Origin: Paenibacillus sp. FSL R5-0623
GTDB taxonomy: Bacteria; Bacillota; Bacilli; Paenibacillales; Paenibacillaceae
Assembly (NCBI RefSeq): GCF_037974265.1
Contig: NZ_CP150233.1
Location: 3,968,001-4,032,000, forward strand
Direction of reading: 5' to 3'
Length of the DNA stretch: 64,000 nt
In this document: piece after piece, positions 46,908-56,102 of the stretch
Position numbering within the stretch: position 1 is the stretch's first letter
Layout of the letters: every line of letters begins with the position of its first letter
The notes under the pieces: model-generated
Told to the model about the DNA's origin: nothing
Databases searched by the model: none
Seen by the model: the letters and a program-made list of their open reading frames with translations, nothing else
Translations under genes and position numbers: made by a program

Positions 46908-47602
46908 TGTTCCCGGCCCTTCCATTTGTACCCGTGACCCCATACTGTCTGCAGGTATTCGGGTTCGGAAGGATTGTTCTCAATTTTCTGACGCAAGCGA
47001 CGAATGTTGACATCCACAATTTTCGGATCACCCATGTACTCTTTTCCCCATACATGATCTAACAATACATCGCGGCTGAGCGGTGTATTTTCTTTTTCCA
47101 GGAAAAACTGAATCAAGGAAAACTCCGTTGGAGTCAACTCAATGGCTTCATTCTGTTTCTTGAATTGCTTCGAGATCAGATCCAGTGAAAATGGCCCGGA
47201 CTGGAACGTAACCTTTGCCGCAGTTTCCCGATGCACGTTCACACGGCGCAATAATGACTGAATACGTGCAATCAACTCTGTTGGGCTGAAAGGCTTGCTA
47301 ACGTGATCATCTGCACCAACGGAGAGAGCATACACTTTATCCTGTTCCTGAACTTTCGCGGTCAAAAAGATGATGCCCAGACGTTCATTAGTTTCACGGA
47401 TGCGTCGACAGACCTCAAATCCATCAATACCAGGTACCATGACATCCAGTAGAGCCAGATCAATATCCGGTACTGTCTGCAGTATGCGGAGCGCTTCATG
47501 GCCGTCACCCGCTTCAAGCACTTCGAATCCGTTTCTCTTTAAATTAATCACTATAAAACTGCGGATGGATTCCTCATCCTCAAGAATAAGTACTTTACTC
47601 AT
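46904..47602 (-). CDS. OmpR-family response regulator
   Basis: A 232-residue regulator: receiver (1-120) with acidic pair in LEDEES, phospho-acceptor Asp in LLDVMVPG and Lys in KPFSPTELI, then winged-helix DNA-binding domain (about 130-228, ending EYLQTVWGHGYKW). It is co-transcribed with the kinase (overlap four bases) and the preceding lipoprotein (overlap eight bases). Target genes are unknown. Confidence 0.92.
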   Translation of the reverse strand: MSKVLILEDEESIRSFIVINLKRNGFEVLEAGDGHEALRILQTVPDIDLALLDVMVPGIDGFEVCRRIRETNERLGIIFLTAKVQEQDKVYALSVGADDHVSKPFSPTELIARIQSLLRRVNVHRETAAKVTFQSGPFSLDLISKQFKKQNEAIELTPTEFSLIQFFLEKENTPLSRDVLLDHVWGKEYMGDPKIVDVNIRRLRQKIENNPSEPEYLQTVWGHGYKWKGREQ

Positions 47603-48932
47603 TAAGTTCTCCCTTTCTATTCAGCTGAGAAGTATTGCTCAGTGCATCTTTACCCGCCTCTGATTGTGCTACTCGTGAAGCAATAACCCGATCTTTGGTA
47701 CGCGTAATTTCCTTCCAGCTTTTACCCTTCTCCTGTTCCCACTTGGAAAGGGTGAAATATTTGATCTCTGCCACGGTTTCGTCCGTATCAATCATTTTAA
47801 ATCGAATATATTTTTCCTTCTCCGATTTGGTGTCAATAGTAATCTTACCGTACCACTCTGGTTTGAGATTTAGATGAAATAAATCAGCGTCATCCCGGAA
47901 TTGGAACGAGACAAATTTCTTGCTGTCTTTGCCATCCCATTGGTAATAGGTATAGAACCACAACCTGGAGTCAAAAACGTAATGCTCCCAGCCTTTCGGA
48001 GTCTCTTTAAGTCCAAACTCAATAATACCATCATTATCGACATCACCGCTTAAAATTTTGTCATCTCTATACGTTTGATCCGGTGATTTAAAAGCATTGA
48101 CTAACTTGTTATCCTTAACATACATAATTTGCGAGAAGGAACTCCGATCATCCAGCTCGGCATCCAGTACAATGCCCATCTGTCCTTCAGCGATCTCTCC
48201 GCCCAGCGCATTATAAACTTCTTTAACGGTATAATCGGTCTGCACCCGATCCACTTCCTTGAAGCTGCCATCTTCGTACTGGTATAACGCAATCGTTGCA
48301 AAACCGCTGTTGTTCAGCGAAATGATAACAAAATCACTCTTGCCATCCCCACTTAAATCCAGCGTGTTCCCCTGCGCATTATCAATAATATATTGATTAT
48401 ACGGAACTCCACCCAAGACCTGCTCCAGTGCCCCGCCCTTGTAGGAATATGCAGTCAGGGCCTTCTGCTCCTGCAGACTTACACCAAGAATAATATCCGG
48501 ATTTCCGTCATTCGTAATATCCAATACTTTAAAGGATTGCAGCTCATTTCCCGGCACATCAAATGTAAGCTTTTTAACCCATGTGCCTCCCTGCTCTTCC
48601 AAAATCATGCCATGGATTCGCACATTCTCATTTGGTGTCTCATAAAAAACAATCGCTTCCCGAGTTCCATCCCCATTCAGGTCTTCTACTCGAATCATAC
48701 TGGTGTTATTCATATCCTTGGGACGAATCAACGTGCTCTCTGGCGGCAGCTTAACCTGAACCACGTTGTACAGTTTCTCCTTATCGGTGGACATCATTGG
48801 TTTTCTCATCAAACCTTTGGGGTCACTTATGACTGTGCATCCGCTTAGAACAGAACCAAGCATGATCGCCATTGTTCCTGCTGCTATAAAGCGTCCCCAC
48901 CGTGAATTAAACAATCTCATCACTCTTTTCAA
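47595..48932 (-). CDS. lipoprotein with FG-GAP/VCBS-like Asp-rich repeats
   Basis: A 445-residue lipoprotein. Lipobox SGCT at about residue 31 follows a hydrophobic helix. Four short repeats of the calcium-binding kind are visible: DLNGDGTREA, DITNDGNPDI, DLSGDGKSDF and DVDNDGIIEF; these resemble blades of an integrin-like propeller. Its ATG/TTG start overlaps the ABC gene spacing and its stop overlaps the response-regulator start. It could sense wall or ion status for the kinase; that is inference. Start TTG at 48932 is uncertain (ATG at 48920 is possible). Confidence 0.8.
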   Translation of the reverse strand: MKRVMRLFNSRWGRFIAAGTMAIMLGSVLSGCTVISDPKGLMRKPMMSTDKEKLYNVVQVKLPPESTLIRPKDMNNTSMIRVEDLNGDGTREAIVFYETPNENVRIHGMILEEQGGTWVKKLTFDVPGNELQSFKVLDITNDGNPDIILGVSLQEQKALTAYSYKGGALEQVLGGVPYNQYIIDNAQGNTLDLSGDGKSDFVIISLNNSGFATIALYQYEDGSFKEVDRVQTDYTVKEVYNALGGEIAEGQMGIVLDAELDDRSSFSQIMYVKDNKLVNAFKSPDQTYRDDKILSGDVDNDGIIEFGLKETPKGWEHYVFDSRLWFYTYYQWDGKDSKKFVSFQFRDDADLFHLNLKPEWYGKITIDTKSEKEKYIRFKMIDTDETVAEIKYFTLSKWEQEKGKSWKEITRTKDRVIASRVAQSEAGKDALSNTSQLNRKGELNE

Positions 48933-48936
48933 TAGT

Positions 48937-49662
48937 TTAAATCTGGTTTTTTTCTTGCTGTGTCAATCTCCGTCCACGAATATCAAAAGCAATCTTTCCG
49001 TCTGCCAATCCCCAGATTCGCGTGGCATGTTTCTCAGCAAGTTCAATAGGTAATACTGCAATGACTGTTGCACGTTCTTCTTCACATAATTTGCGCAGCG
49101 TTTCCAGCACCGAATCTGCTGTGTGCGGGTCAAGACCAATCACTGGTTCATCAGCCAAAACCACTTTGGCACCATGAGCAAGTGCTCTTGCAATGGCAAC
49201 ACGCTGCTTCTCGCCACCACTGAGCTTCTCTGCTATTTGATGTGCTTTATCAAGTAATCCCAATCCTTCGAGATAATCCATAGCACCCATATAATCATCT
49301 GAACGTACCATACCGGTTACCATCCTCCATACAGGAGTCTGACCCGATCGTCCGATTAATACATTTTTAAGCGCCGTACGTCTGGGAAATAGTTCTGGAT
49401 TCTGTTCCAAGTATGCCCATTCCCGTTTGATTTTCCGTTTTCCGGACCAGCCTTCTTTCAAAATCTCGGCGCCATCCACCGTAAACCGGCCGGAATCCCA
49501 TTTCTCCATCATAGCCAGACATTTGAGCAGCATGCTTTTACCGCTACCGCTTGAACCAACTACAGCTATCATCTCACCTTGTTGCATATCAAATCGAATA
49601 TCCCGTAGAACGGGAACGCGGTCCACGCCAACGGATTTACTCAAGTTCTCTACTCTGATCAT
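48937..49662 (-). CDS. orphan ABC ATPase (PhnC/LolD-like)
   Basis: A 241-residue ABC ATPase. Walker A GSSGSGKSM, signature LSGGEKQRVAIARAL, Walker B VVLADEPVIGLDPH are present; a switch-His is not obvious at the usual place (AVLPIELAEKH). No permease or binding protein lies nearby, so partner proteins are unknown. It leads the operon of lipoprotein, response regulator and kinase, suggesting a role in sensory signalling like Bce-type systems, though no Bce-type permease is seen. Confidence 0.85.
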   Translation of the reverse strand: MIRVENLSKSVGVDRVPVLRDIRFDMQQGEMIAVVGSSGSGKSMLLKCLAMMEKWDSGRFTVDGAEILKEGWSGKRKIKREWAYLEQNPELFPRRTALKNVLIGRSGQTPVWRMVTGMVRSDDYMGAMDYLEGLGLLDKAHQIAEKLSGGEKQRVAIARALAHGAKVVLADEPVIGLDPHTADSVLETLRKLCEEERATVIAVLPIELAEKHATRIWGLADGKIAFDIRGRRLTQQEKNQI

Positions 49663-49745
49663 CGCGATGTCTCCTCTTGTCCATGTTTTTCCCTACCACT
49701 AGTGTACTCGGAAATGGACATCAATTTCCATGCGAACACCAGCTT

Positions 49746-50936
49746 CTATTTTAACACAGATTCGAACTCCGGTTTACGACGAAATAATATACCTGCCACA
49801 CCGAAAAGAAGGTACATGATTCCGAGCAAGGTGAACATGCTTCCGGGTGAGATCCAGTTGATCATCTGACCACCCAGATTCGGTCCAATAATACTTCCAA
49901 TCGTGAAATGAAAGGAAGCCACGACGTTGGCTGCAGGCAGCAACACTTTAGGCAAAATATCTGCGGCATAGGCCAGGCCCAGCGAGAAAAAGGAACCGAC
50001 CAGACCGCCTGCGATTGTTAACAATACAAGCGTCCACCAGAAATGCGTACCTGCGACGGGAACCAGCATGAAGATGATCCCCCCACTGATTCCCGCAAAC
50101 ATCAATATCTTTTTACGCCCATACCGGTCACTCAGCATCCCCAGAGGCAATTGAAGGAACAAACCTCCAATCCCGATAAAGGGAAGCAACGACGAAATCT
50201 GATCGGTGTCGAACCCAATACGCAGGCCATAAACGGGGAAGTTACTATTCATGCCGGCCTCCATATATCCGTATAAAAGAGCAGGTAACAGTGCGTACCA
50301 AGCCCATGCCAGACTACGACGGAAGCGCCGTTCAGGGAGCTGGCCATGCTCTGCTTTTTCCGGCTTTGTATTCGGAAGCTTCATTAATACCAGTATAAGT
50401 ACTGCTGCCATACATACGAACAATACCCAGAAAGGGACAGCATCACCGAAGCCAAGCAGCTTGATTCCCAGCGGACCAATGCTGAATCCCAGACCGTAGG
50501 ACATGCCATATAGCGATATGTAGCGTCCACGTTTCTCAGGTGCCGTAACAAGCAGCACCCAAAGCTGAGCCGCGTAATGCAGTGCGCTGTCTCCTATTCC
50601 AACGATCAGACGCAAAATGAACCATATTTTAATATCTGGTAAATACGGAAATAGTATTAAAGGAACCATGACCAATATCAGGCCACCCACAATCAATTTC
50701 TTGAACCCAAGTGCTCCCAATAGTCGTTCTGCAACGAGAGTCATGGCAAATGAGCCAATGTACAATGCAGCAGCGTTTAATCCGTTTAAACCTGGTGAAA
50801 CCCCTTTTTGCTCCAAAAAAATCGAAAGCACAGGCAGCAAAAGTCCCTGACTAATTCCAGCTACCACAATAACCGTAATCAAAATGAGATAATTGGCTGT
50901 CGAGTGTGACATTTTGGGGCGAGTAATCGATGACAC
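49746..50936 (-). CDS. major facilitator superfamily transporter
   Basis: A 396-residue transporter with twelve helices. Typical MFS loop motifs GVSPGLNGLNAAALYIG and GMLSDRYGRKKILMFAG between helices are seen; the substrate is unknown, likely a drug or metabolite. GTG at 50936 is preferred over the longer upstream frame because AGGAGG lies nine bases ahead; an ATG at 50912 has no site. Divergent from an ArsR-like regulator, a typical exporter-regulator arrangement. Confidence 0.88.
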   Translation of the reverse strand: MSSITRPKMSHSTANYLILITVIVVAGISQGLLLPVLSIFLEQKGVSPGLNGLNAAALYIGSFAMTLVAERLLGALGFKKLIVGGLILVMVPLILFPYLPDIKIWFILRLIVGIGDSALHYAAQLWVLLVTAPEKRGRYISLYGMSYGLGFSIGPLGIKLLGFGDAVPFWVLFVCMAAVLILVLMKLPNTKPEKAEHGQLPERRFRRSLAWAWYALLPALLYGYMEAGMNSNFPVYGLRIGFDTDQISSLLPFIGIGGLFLQLPLGMLSDRYGRKKILMFAGISGGIIFMLVPVAGTHFWWTLVLLTIAGGLVGSFFSLGLAYAADILPKVLLPAANVVASFHFTIGSIIGPNLGGQMINWISPGSMFTLLGIMYLLFGVAGILFRRKPEFESVLK

Positions 50937-51022
50937 GAATTCATTCCTCCTGCGAGCACACAAAGAAAAATCGCCATCGCTGACGACTTTCGTATGGTAT
51001 ACATATGGTTTTGAACTGCTAT

Positions 51023-51054
51023 TCAAAGATCGGGGCTTTGCCCCGGACTTGAAC
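51023..51054. other. strong GC-rich hairpin between divergent MFS and ArsR-like genes
   Basis: Stem TTCAAAG-(2)-CGGGGC/GCCCCG-(2)-CTTGAA with a 3-nt loop TTT, about 90 bases ahead of the MFS start on its transcribed side. No T-tract on either strand, so likely an mRNA leader or operator structure rather than a terminator. Confidence 0.5.
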
Positions 51055-51144
51055 ATTATAGTGGACAACGCCCTGCAAAACAAGCCATAATAGTACTTAA
51101 GTCGCTGCGTACACTTAGATGTGACGGGAGGATTCTGCAACAAT

Positions 51145-52065
51145 ATGGCTTATCATGTGAAAATTGATGTTTCACCGATATATGAAATGCTCAACAGCTT
51201 TCTGGTTTATGTTACGAAAAAATGGATTCAGCATCTGGATATAGGTCCTGAATGGATTCTGGAAGTGGAAGGCAAACTAAGTTCCAATGTACGAGCTGCG
51301 CTCGCACCTGCTGCCACTTGGCCTTTTGATGATTTTGATGTCCTGTTTGCATGGGCTGCGTATCAAAATGATACGAAGGAGAATCGAGAGTTTCTGGACA
51401 TGCTTGCCAGAATGACAGCGGATGACCTGTATGCACGTGTGTCTCCTCTTCTGCCCGCCCTTACCATAGAAGAATCTACGCGTATTCGGAACAGCTATGT
51501 CCCATTATTGCGACTATGGGATCAACACTACTGTCAGAATATAAGTGAAGATCAGCGTGTATGGCTCGAAGAAGATGCTGAAGAAAAACGCGTTTTGCTT
51601 GAAAAAATGGGATCTGAACTGCTCATTGAATATGCTACAGCTGGCGTTCTTGTTGAACCGATGCCTGGACTGAACGAAGTCATTCTGTTTCCAACGGTGC
51701 ATAACCGCCCTATTAATATGTACTGTTTCTATGAGGGTATGATGATCATGCAGTATCCCGTAGATGCACCTGAAGAGAACGAAGACCAACCACCAACATG
51801 CCTTTTACGTTTCACCCATGCACTGGCTGATCCAGAAAGACTTCGCCTGCTTCGTTACGTATCGGATGAACCCAAATCCCTCGCTGAGATGTGTGAAGAA
51901 TTGGGTAAAGATGAAGACACGGTCAAAGATCAGGTGATGGCGCTGCGCATCGCTGGTCTGCTGCGAACTCATCTGCTGGGAAGTAATCGTAAAGAGAAAT
52001 ACAGTATTCGTCCGGATGGCGTATCTGAATTAAATATGTTCCTGGAATCCTATATTCGCATATAA
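51145..52065 (+). CDS. ArsR-like winged-helix transcriptional regulator
   Basis: A 306-residue protein. The C-terminal winged helix (about 220-300) reads ALADPERLRLLRYVSDEPKSL, SLAEMCEELGKDEDTVKDQVMALRIAGLL, a clear ArsR-type helix-turn-helix. The N-terminal 200 residues are an unrecognised effector or sensor domain, unusual for ArsR proteins, which are mostly about 100 residues. It is divergent from the MFS gene and may control it. ATG at 51145 follows GGGAGG by 13 bases; GTG 51121 is also possible. Confidence 0.75.
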   Translation: MAYHVKIDVSPIYEMLNSFLVYVTKKWIQHLDIGPEWILEVEGKLSSNVRAALAPAATWPFDDFDVLFAWAAYQNDTKENREFLDMLARMTADDLYARVSPLLPALTIEESTRIRNSYVPLLRLWDQHYCQNISEDQRVWLEEDAEEKRVLLEKMGSELLIEYATAGVLVEPMPGLNEVILFPTVHNRPINMYCFYEGMMIMQYPVDAPEENEDQPPTCLLRFTHALADPERLRLLRYVSDEPKSLAEMCEELGKDEDTVKDQVMALRIAGLLRTHLLGSNRKEKYSIRPDGVSELNMFLESYIRI

Positions 52066-52114
52066 TTTAGTTAAACCATTGTGGAGTTACTGGCAACAAG
52101 GAGTGAGTTAGATC

Positions 52115-52879
52115 ATGAAAATAATGAAACAACATATTATGTTTGACCTTGATGATACACTCGTATATTGCAACAAATACTTCAACCTGGTTTTGGGAGA
52201 ATTCTTTGAGAATATGCAAGAGTGGTTTGATGGACATTCTCTGACAACACAAGAGATTCGGGAAAAACAACTGGAGATCGATGTAACCGGAGTGAACAAG
52301 CTTGGTTTTGCGAGTCATCATTTCCCGCAATCCCTGATTGATACCTATCGTTATTTCTCCAGCAAGTTCGCCAGATTAACCTCTCCCAGAGAAGAGTCTT
52401 ATCTGAGTAAATTGGGTATGAGTGTGTACGATCAGGAGGTTGAACCCTACCCTCATATGGTTGAAACACTTGAGAACCTCAAAGGTGCTGGACATTCCCT
52501 CTACTTATATACGGGCGGCGAAACCGTGATTCAGCAGCGGAAGATTGATCAGATGAAGCTCTCGGCTTATTTTGATGATCGGATCTATATCCGACAACAC
52601 AAAAACGTCGAAGCACTGGAAGGCATTCTGTCTAATGGTCCGTTTGATCGTCGGGCAACATGGATGATTGGCAACTCACTACGCACAGATATCATGCCTG
52701 CGGTAAAAGCCGGAATTCACAGCATATACATCAAACAGCCGAACGAATGGCAATACAACATCGTAGAACTTCAGCCTAATCCGGAAACATCGATGTATAC
52801 CATCACTGCACTGGAAGAGGTACCCAAAGTCATACACGAAAATATACAACAGCAGCAACAGAAAAGGACCCTTGGTTAA
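52115..52879 (+). CDS. HAD-superfamily hydrolase
   Basis: A 254-residue phosphatase-type hydrolase. Motif I MFDLDDTL, motif II YLYTGGE, motif III with Lys, and motif IV WMIGNSLRTDIM are all present. Substrate is unknown (nucleotide or sugar phosphate typical). AAGGAGTGAG precedes the ATG. The stop codon lies inside the loop of the following terminator. Confidence 0.85.
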   Translation: MKIMKQHIMFDLDDTLVYCNKYFNLVLGEFFENMQEWFDGHSLTTQEIREKQLEIDVTGVNKLGFASHHFPQSLIDTYRYFSSKFARLTSPREESYLSKLGMSVYDQEVEPYPHMVETLENLKGAGHSLYLYTGGETVIQQRKIDQMKLSAYFDDRIYIRQHKNVEALEGILSNGPFDRRATWMIGNSLRTDIMPAVKAGIHSIYIKQPNEWQYNIVELQPNPETSMYTITALEEVPKVIHENIQQQQQKRTLG

Positions 52880-52889
52880 GGGTCCTTTT
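52862..52889. terminator. bidirectional terminator between HAD and topB
   Basis: Stem AAAAGGACCC/GGGTCCTTTT with 8-nt loop containing the HAD gene TAA. A/T-runs at both ends let it serve the HAD (+) and topB (-) transcripts. Confidence 0.85.
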
Positions 52890-52914
52890 GCTGTATGTTA
52901 AGTATTAACTAAGA

Positions 52915-55254
52915 TCAAGCATCCTGCTTCTCACCAGATAATTTGCCTGTTACTACGTCCTGCAAAATAATACGTGCCTTCACCGTACTCCCGTCTTTTC
53001 GTTTAAACGACAGTACTTGTGTACTGCCCTTCTCAATCAGCGATTTTAACATCGTACTGGTGATTTTTTTACCCGCATACTCTTTCCAGACCACAAATGA
53101 ACAGCCTTCCTTGAAACGTGAGCATCCATAACCCTTCTTGCCCTCTATAATCTGACCCGTGCAGCCTGGAGAAGGACAAGGTGCCAGTAACTCTCTCACT
53201 CCCGAAGAGCTTGCACTTGAGGACGACGACTTGGTGGTCGTGCTTTTCCCACTGCCGGCTCTCGATGAAGATGTCGAAGTCTGACGGGACGTTTTTACAG
53301 TCGAACCGCTACTAGCTGTCTTGGCAGGTGTCCTTGTATTGCCGGCTTGGGTTCTTGCTCCCTTGCCTTTTCCTCTACCTCCACGCGAATCTTCCCCAAA
53401 AGCATCTGCTGGTGCCGGGGCTTGTACACGCACTTTCTCAATGATGGACAAGGTGAATTTCTTAACGTTCTCCATGAACTTGTCCTGACCCGCCTCACCT
53501 TTGGAAATCTGGTATAATCTTCTTTCCCATTGCCCGGTCATCTCAGGTGAAGTTAACAGATCTACACCCGCACGGCGAATCAACTCAATAGCTGTTCTGC
53601 CTTTGAGCGTTAACTGCATTTTCTTCCCTTGCAGCGTAATGTAACCTACGTTTTTAAGACGCTCAATTGTCGCCGCACGTGTAGCCGGAGTACCTAGACC
53701 ACTATCTTTCATCGCGTCTCGTAGCTCTTCATTCTCGATCTGCTTACCTGCACTCTCCATGGCTTTCAGCAATGTTCCCTCGGTATAACTTTTGGGAGGC
53801 TGGGTCGCCTTCTCCTTGAACTCACTTTTCGTACATTGAACAGGCAATTCAGGTTGTACAGCAAAAGCCTTGTCCGTCCACTCTTCAGCTTCCTCATCCT
53901 CATTGCCGTTTTTCTTGGTCTTCTTCTTGCCTGCACCGCCCTGTTCCTGATCTCCAGAACCGAGAACCACTTTCCATCCGAGGGACAGCAGCTCTTTGAC
54001 AGATGTCTTAAACTGATGTTTCTCCACTTCGGTGAGCACGGTATGTTGCTTATACTCCGCCGGAGGATAAAAGTGAGACAAGAAACGTCTGACAATCAAA
54101 TCATAGATGTTCTGCTCTTCCTTGGATAAGGTACCTGGTCGCTTCAAAGTAGGTAGGATCGCATGGTGATCCTCAACCCTGCTCGGATTACATACCCCTT
54201 TATTATTCTTATGAACAAGCTCTGGCTTGGCCCCTTGTGCAAGTTCACTATAGGTACCATTTTTAAGCAGGTTTAGCGTTTTGTGCATACCTTCGATATT
54301 CTGTTCTGTAACATAGTTGGAGTTTGTCCGCGGATACGAAATTACCTTGTGTTTTTCATACAAGGCTTGTGCGATATCCAGTGTTTTTTTGGCACCATAT
54401 CCGAACTTGGCATTGGCTTCACGCTGTAAAAGGGTCAGGTCATACAATCGATACGGATACTCCTTCGTCTGCTTTGCTTCGTATTTGGTAATCTGCCCTG
54501 TCTTGCCCTTCACACTGGCTGCAATGGCCTCTGCTGCCTCCGCATCGGTCAACTTATCTCCCTGACGCAGTCCCCGGTACTCGACACCTTCCTGCCGAAA
54601 CCAGGCGGCTACTTCATAAAAGGTCTGTGACTGGAACGCTTCAATCTCTATTTCACGATCGTAGATTAGCGCGAGTACCGGCGTCTGCACACGGCCTACA
54701 GACAACAATGCATTATGGCGGGTTGTAAACGCCCGTGAGGCATTCATCCCGATCAGCCAATCGGCTTCACTTCTGGCACGAGCAGCATGGGTCAAATTTT
54801 CAAATTCAGAGGCATCCTTCAGACCATCAAAACCACGTCTAATGCTCTCTGCCGTCAAATCCGATATCCATAAACGCTTTACAGGCTGACGCAGCTTCAA
54901 TTGCTGTTGTATGAGGGCGAAGATGTACTGACCTTCTCTCCCTGCATCGCAAGCATTAACGATCGCTGAAGCCCGTTTTGCCAGTTCTCCAATCATTTTG
55001 AGCTGATCTTTAGTCCTCGGATTGGGTACAATCTTGAACTGATCGGGTATGATCGGCAGGTCCGCTATATTCCAGCGTTTGTACTTTGTATCATAGGCAT
55101 CCGGTTCAGCCAGTCCAAGCAAATGCCCTATCGCCCAAGTGATGATGTAATGCTCACCCTCCAGATATGTGCGATTGTTCTTGGCCTTTGGTTCTATGAC
55201 GGCGGCAATGGTTCGACCCATGTCGGGTTTTTCCGCTATAACCAGTGTCTTCAT
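52915..55254 (-). CDS. topB: DNA topoisomerase III
   Basis: A 779-residue type IA topoisomerase that relaxes and decatenates single-stranded-containing DNA. Toprim motifs ANP DAGREGQYIF and the active-site Tyr in ISYPRTNSNYV are seen; the core ends near residue 620. A disordered Ser/Thr/Gly/Lys-rich linker (about 625-705) leads to a C-terminal Cys-type zinc element (CPSPGCTGQI, GYGCSRFKEGCSFV). This tail is longer than in the E. coli type and typical of Bacillus TopB-like proteins. ATG has GGAGGAGAG. Confidence 0.93.
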   Translation of the reverse strand: MKTLVIAEKPDMGRTIAAVIEPKAKNNRTYLEGEHYIITWAIGHLLGLAEPDAYDTKYKRWNIADLPIIPDQFKIVPNPRTKDQLKMIGELAKRASAIVNACDAGREGQYIFALIQQQLKLRQPVKRLWISDLTAESIRRGFDGLKDASEFENLTHAARARSEADWLIGMNASRAFTTRHNALLSVGRVQTPVLALIYDREIEIEAFQSQTFYEVAAWFRQEGVEYRGLRQGDKLTDAEAAEAIAASVKGKTGQITKYEAKQTKEYPYRLYDLTLLQREANAKFGYGAKKTLDIAQALYEKHKVISYPRTNSNYVTEQNIEGMHKTLNLLKNGTYSELAQGAKPELVHKNNKGVCNPSRVEDHHAILPTLKRPGTLSKEEQNIYDLIVRRFLSHFYPPAEYKQHTVLTEVEKHQFKTSVKELLSLGWKVVLGSGDQEQGGAGKKKTKKNGNEDEEAEEWTDKAFAVQPELPVQCTKSEFKEKATQPPKSYTEGTLLKAMESAGKQIENEELRDAMKDSGLGTPATRAATIERLKNVGYITLQGKKMQLTLKGRTAIELIRRAGVDLLTSPEMTGQWERRLYQISKGEAGQDKFMENVKKFTLSIIEKVRVQAPAPADAFGEDSRGGRGKGKGARTQAGNTRTPAKTASSGSTVKTSRQTSTSSSRAGSGKSTTTKSSSSSASSSGVRELLAPCPSPGCTGQIIEGKKGYGCSRFKEGCSFVVWKEYAGKKITSTMLKSLIEKGSTQVLSFKRKDGSTVKARIILQDVVTGKLSGEKQDA

Positions 55255-55294
55255 CCGTCCATCTCTCCTCCTTCACCGTCCGCATGACGGCAAA

Positions 55295-55323
55295 AAGGGG
55301 CATTCCGCCGACGGAAGCCCCTT
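55295..55323 (-). terminator. terminator of fur
   Basis: Stem AAGGGGCTTCCG/CGGAATGCCCCTT followed by TTTTTG on the minus strand, between fur and topB. Confidence 0.8.
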
Positions 55324-55379
55324 GCTTCTGAAACTCATTATATCAGATTTTGGATTCGGGAGCACCTTCCCGAAATGAA

Positions 55380-55871
55380 TTATCCTGCTGCCTGTTCCTT
55401 TAATACATGTTTTTGTCTGCACTCTTTGCATACACCCTGGAAATCCAGACGATGATCCGTAACAGCAAAGCCATACTGACGCTCGATTTGTTGTTCCAAA
55501 CGAAGCAGACCGTCTTCCATAATCTCTTCCACTTTACCACATTCTGTACAGATCAAATGATGGTGGTGATGGGAACCGTCTGTACTTCGCAGATCAAAGC
55601 GCGCAGCGCCGTCACCAAAGTTAATCTTTTCAACGACCTGAAGGTCACTCAGCAGTTCAAGAGTTCGGTATACGGTAGCCAATCCAATCTCAGGGAACTG
55701 CTCCTTAACCAAGAGAAATACTTCCTCTGCGCTAAAATGATCCTTCTCATGTTCAAGCAATACACGTACAGTAACTTCTCGTTGTTGTGTTAACTTATAT
55801 CCTTTTTCAACCAATTGATTTTTAATGTGAAAGATCTGTTCTGAAATGGACTTGTCCCGGTTACTTGCCAT
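55380..55871 (-). CDS. fur: ferric uptake regulator Fur
   Basis: A 163-residue Fur-family repressor. Sequence segments YKLTQQREVTVRVLLEHEKDHFSAEEVF, SPEIGLATVYRTLELL-like EIGLATVYRTLELL and the metal region DGSHHHHHLICTECGKVEEI, plus CKECR at the end, match Fur rather than PerR or Zur. Cys96-type CxxC pairs give structural zinc. It controls iron uptake in response to Fe(II). A perfect Per-box lies ahead of it, matching PerR control of fur in B. subtilis. ATG 55871 follows GGAGGTG at good spacing. Confidence 0.93.
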   Translation of the reverse strand: MASNRDKSISEQIFHIKNQLVEKGYKLTQQREVTVRVLLEHEKDHFSAEEVFLLVKEQFPEIGLATVYRTLELLSDLQVVEKINFGDGAARFDLRSTDGSHHHHHLICTECGKVEEIMEDGLLRLEQQIERQYGFAVTDHRLDFQGVCKECRQKHVLKEQAAG

Positions 55872-55948
55872 AGCAGGTCGCACCTCCGGTTTATATTCAT
55901 TGAATTTTACTTTTATCGTACGGATTCATGGTTTCTGTTAATCCTTAT

Positions 55949-55963
55949 TTATAATCATTATAA
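55949..55963. promoter_or_regulatory. perfect Per-box upstream of fur
   Basis: TTATAATCATTATAA matches the B. subtilis PerR consensus TTATAATNATTATAA at every position. It lies about 80 bases ahead of the fur start. PerR regulation of fur is known in B. subtilis; PerR is not in this window. Confidence 0.8.
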
Positions 55964-56052
55964 TATAATAATAAATCTTTATCACATAAAAAGCAATGAT
56001 ATTGATCACACTTACATGAAATATGTAGTCAAATTGGTTAAAATAACAGCAA

Positions 56053-56079
56053 ACAACCCTCGCTGATCGCGAAGGTTGT
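56053..56079 (-). terminator. terminator of gltD
   Basis: Stem ACAACCTTCGC/GCGAGGGTTGT with 5-nt loop and a T-containing tail (TTTGCTGTTATTTT) on the minus strand. Confidence 0.65.
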
Positions 56080-56102
56080 CATTGATATCTTGTTCTATAC
56101 TT

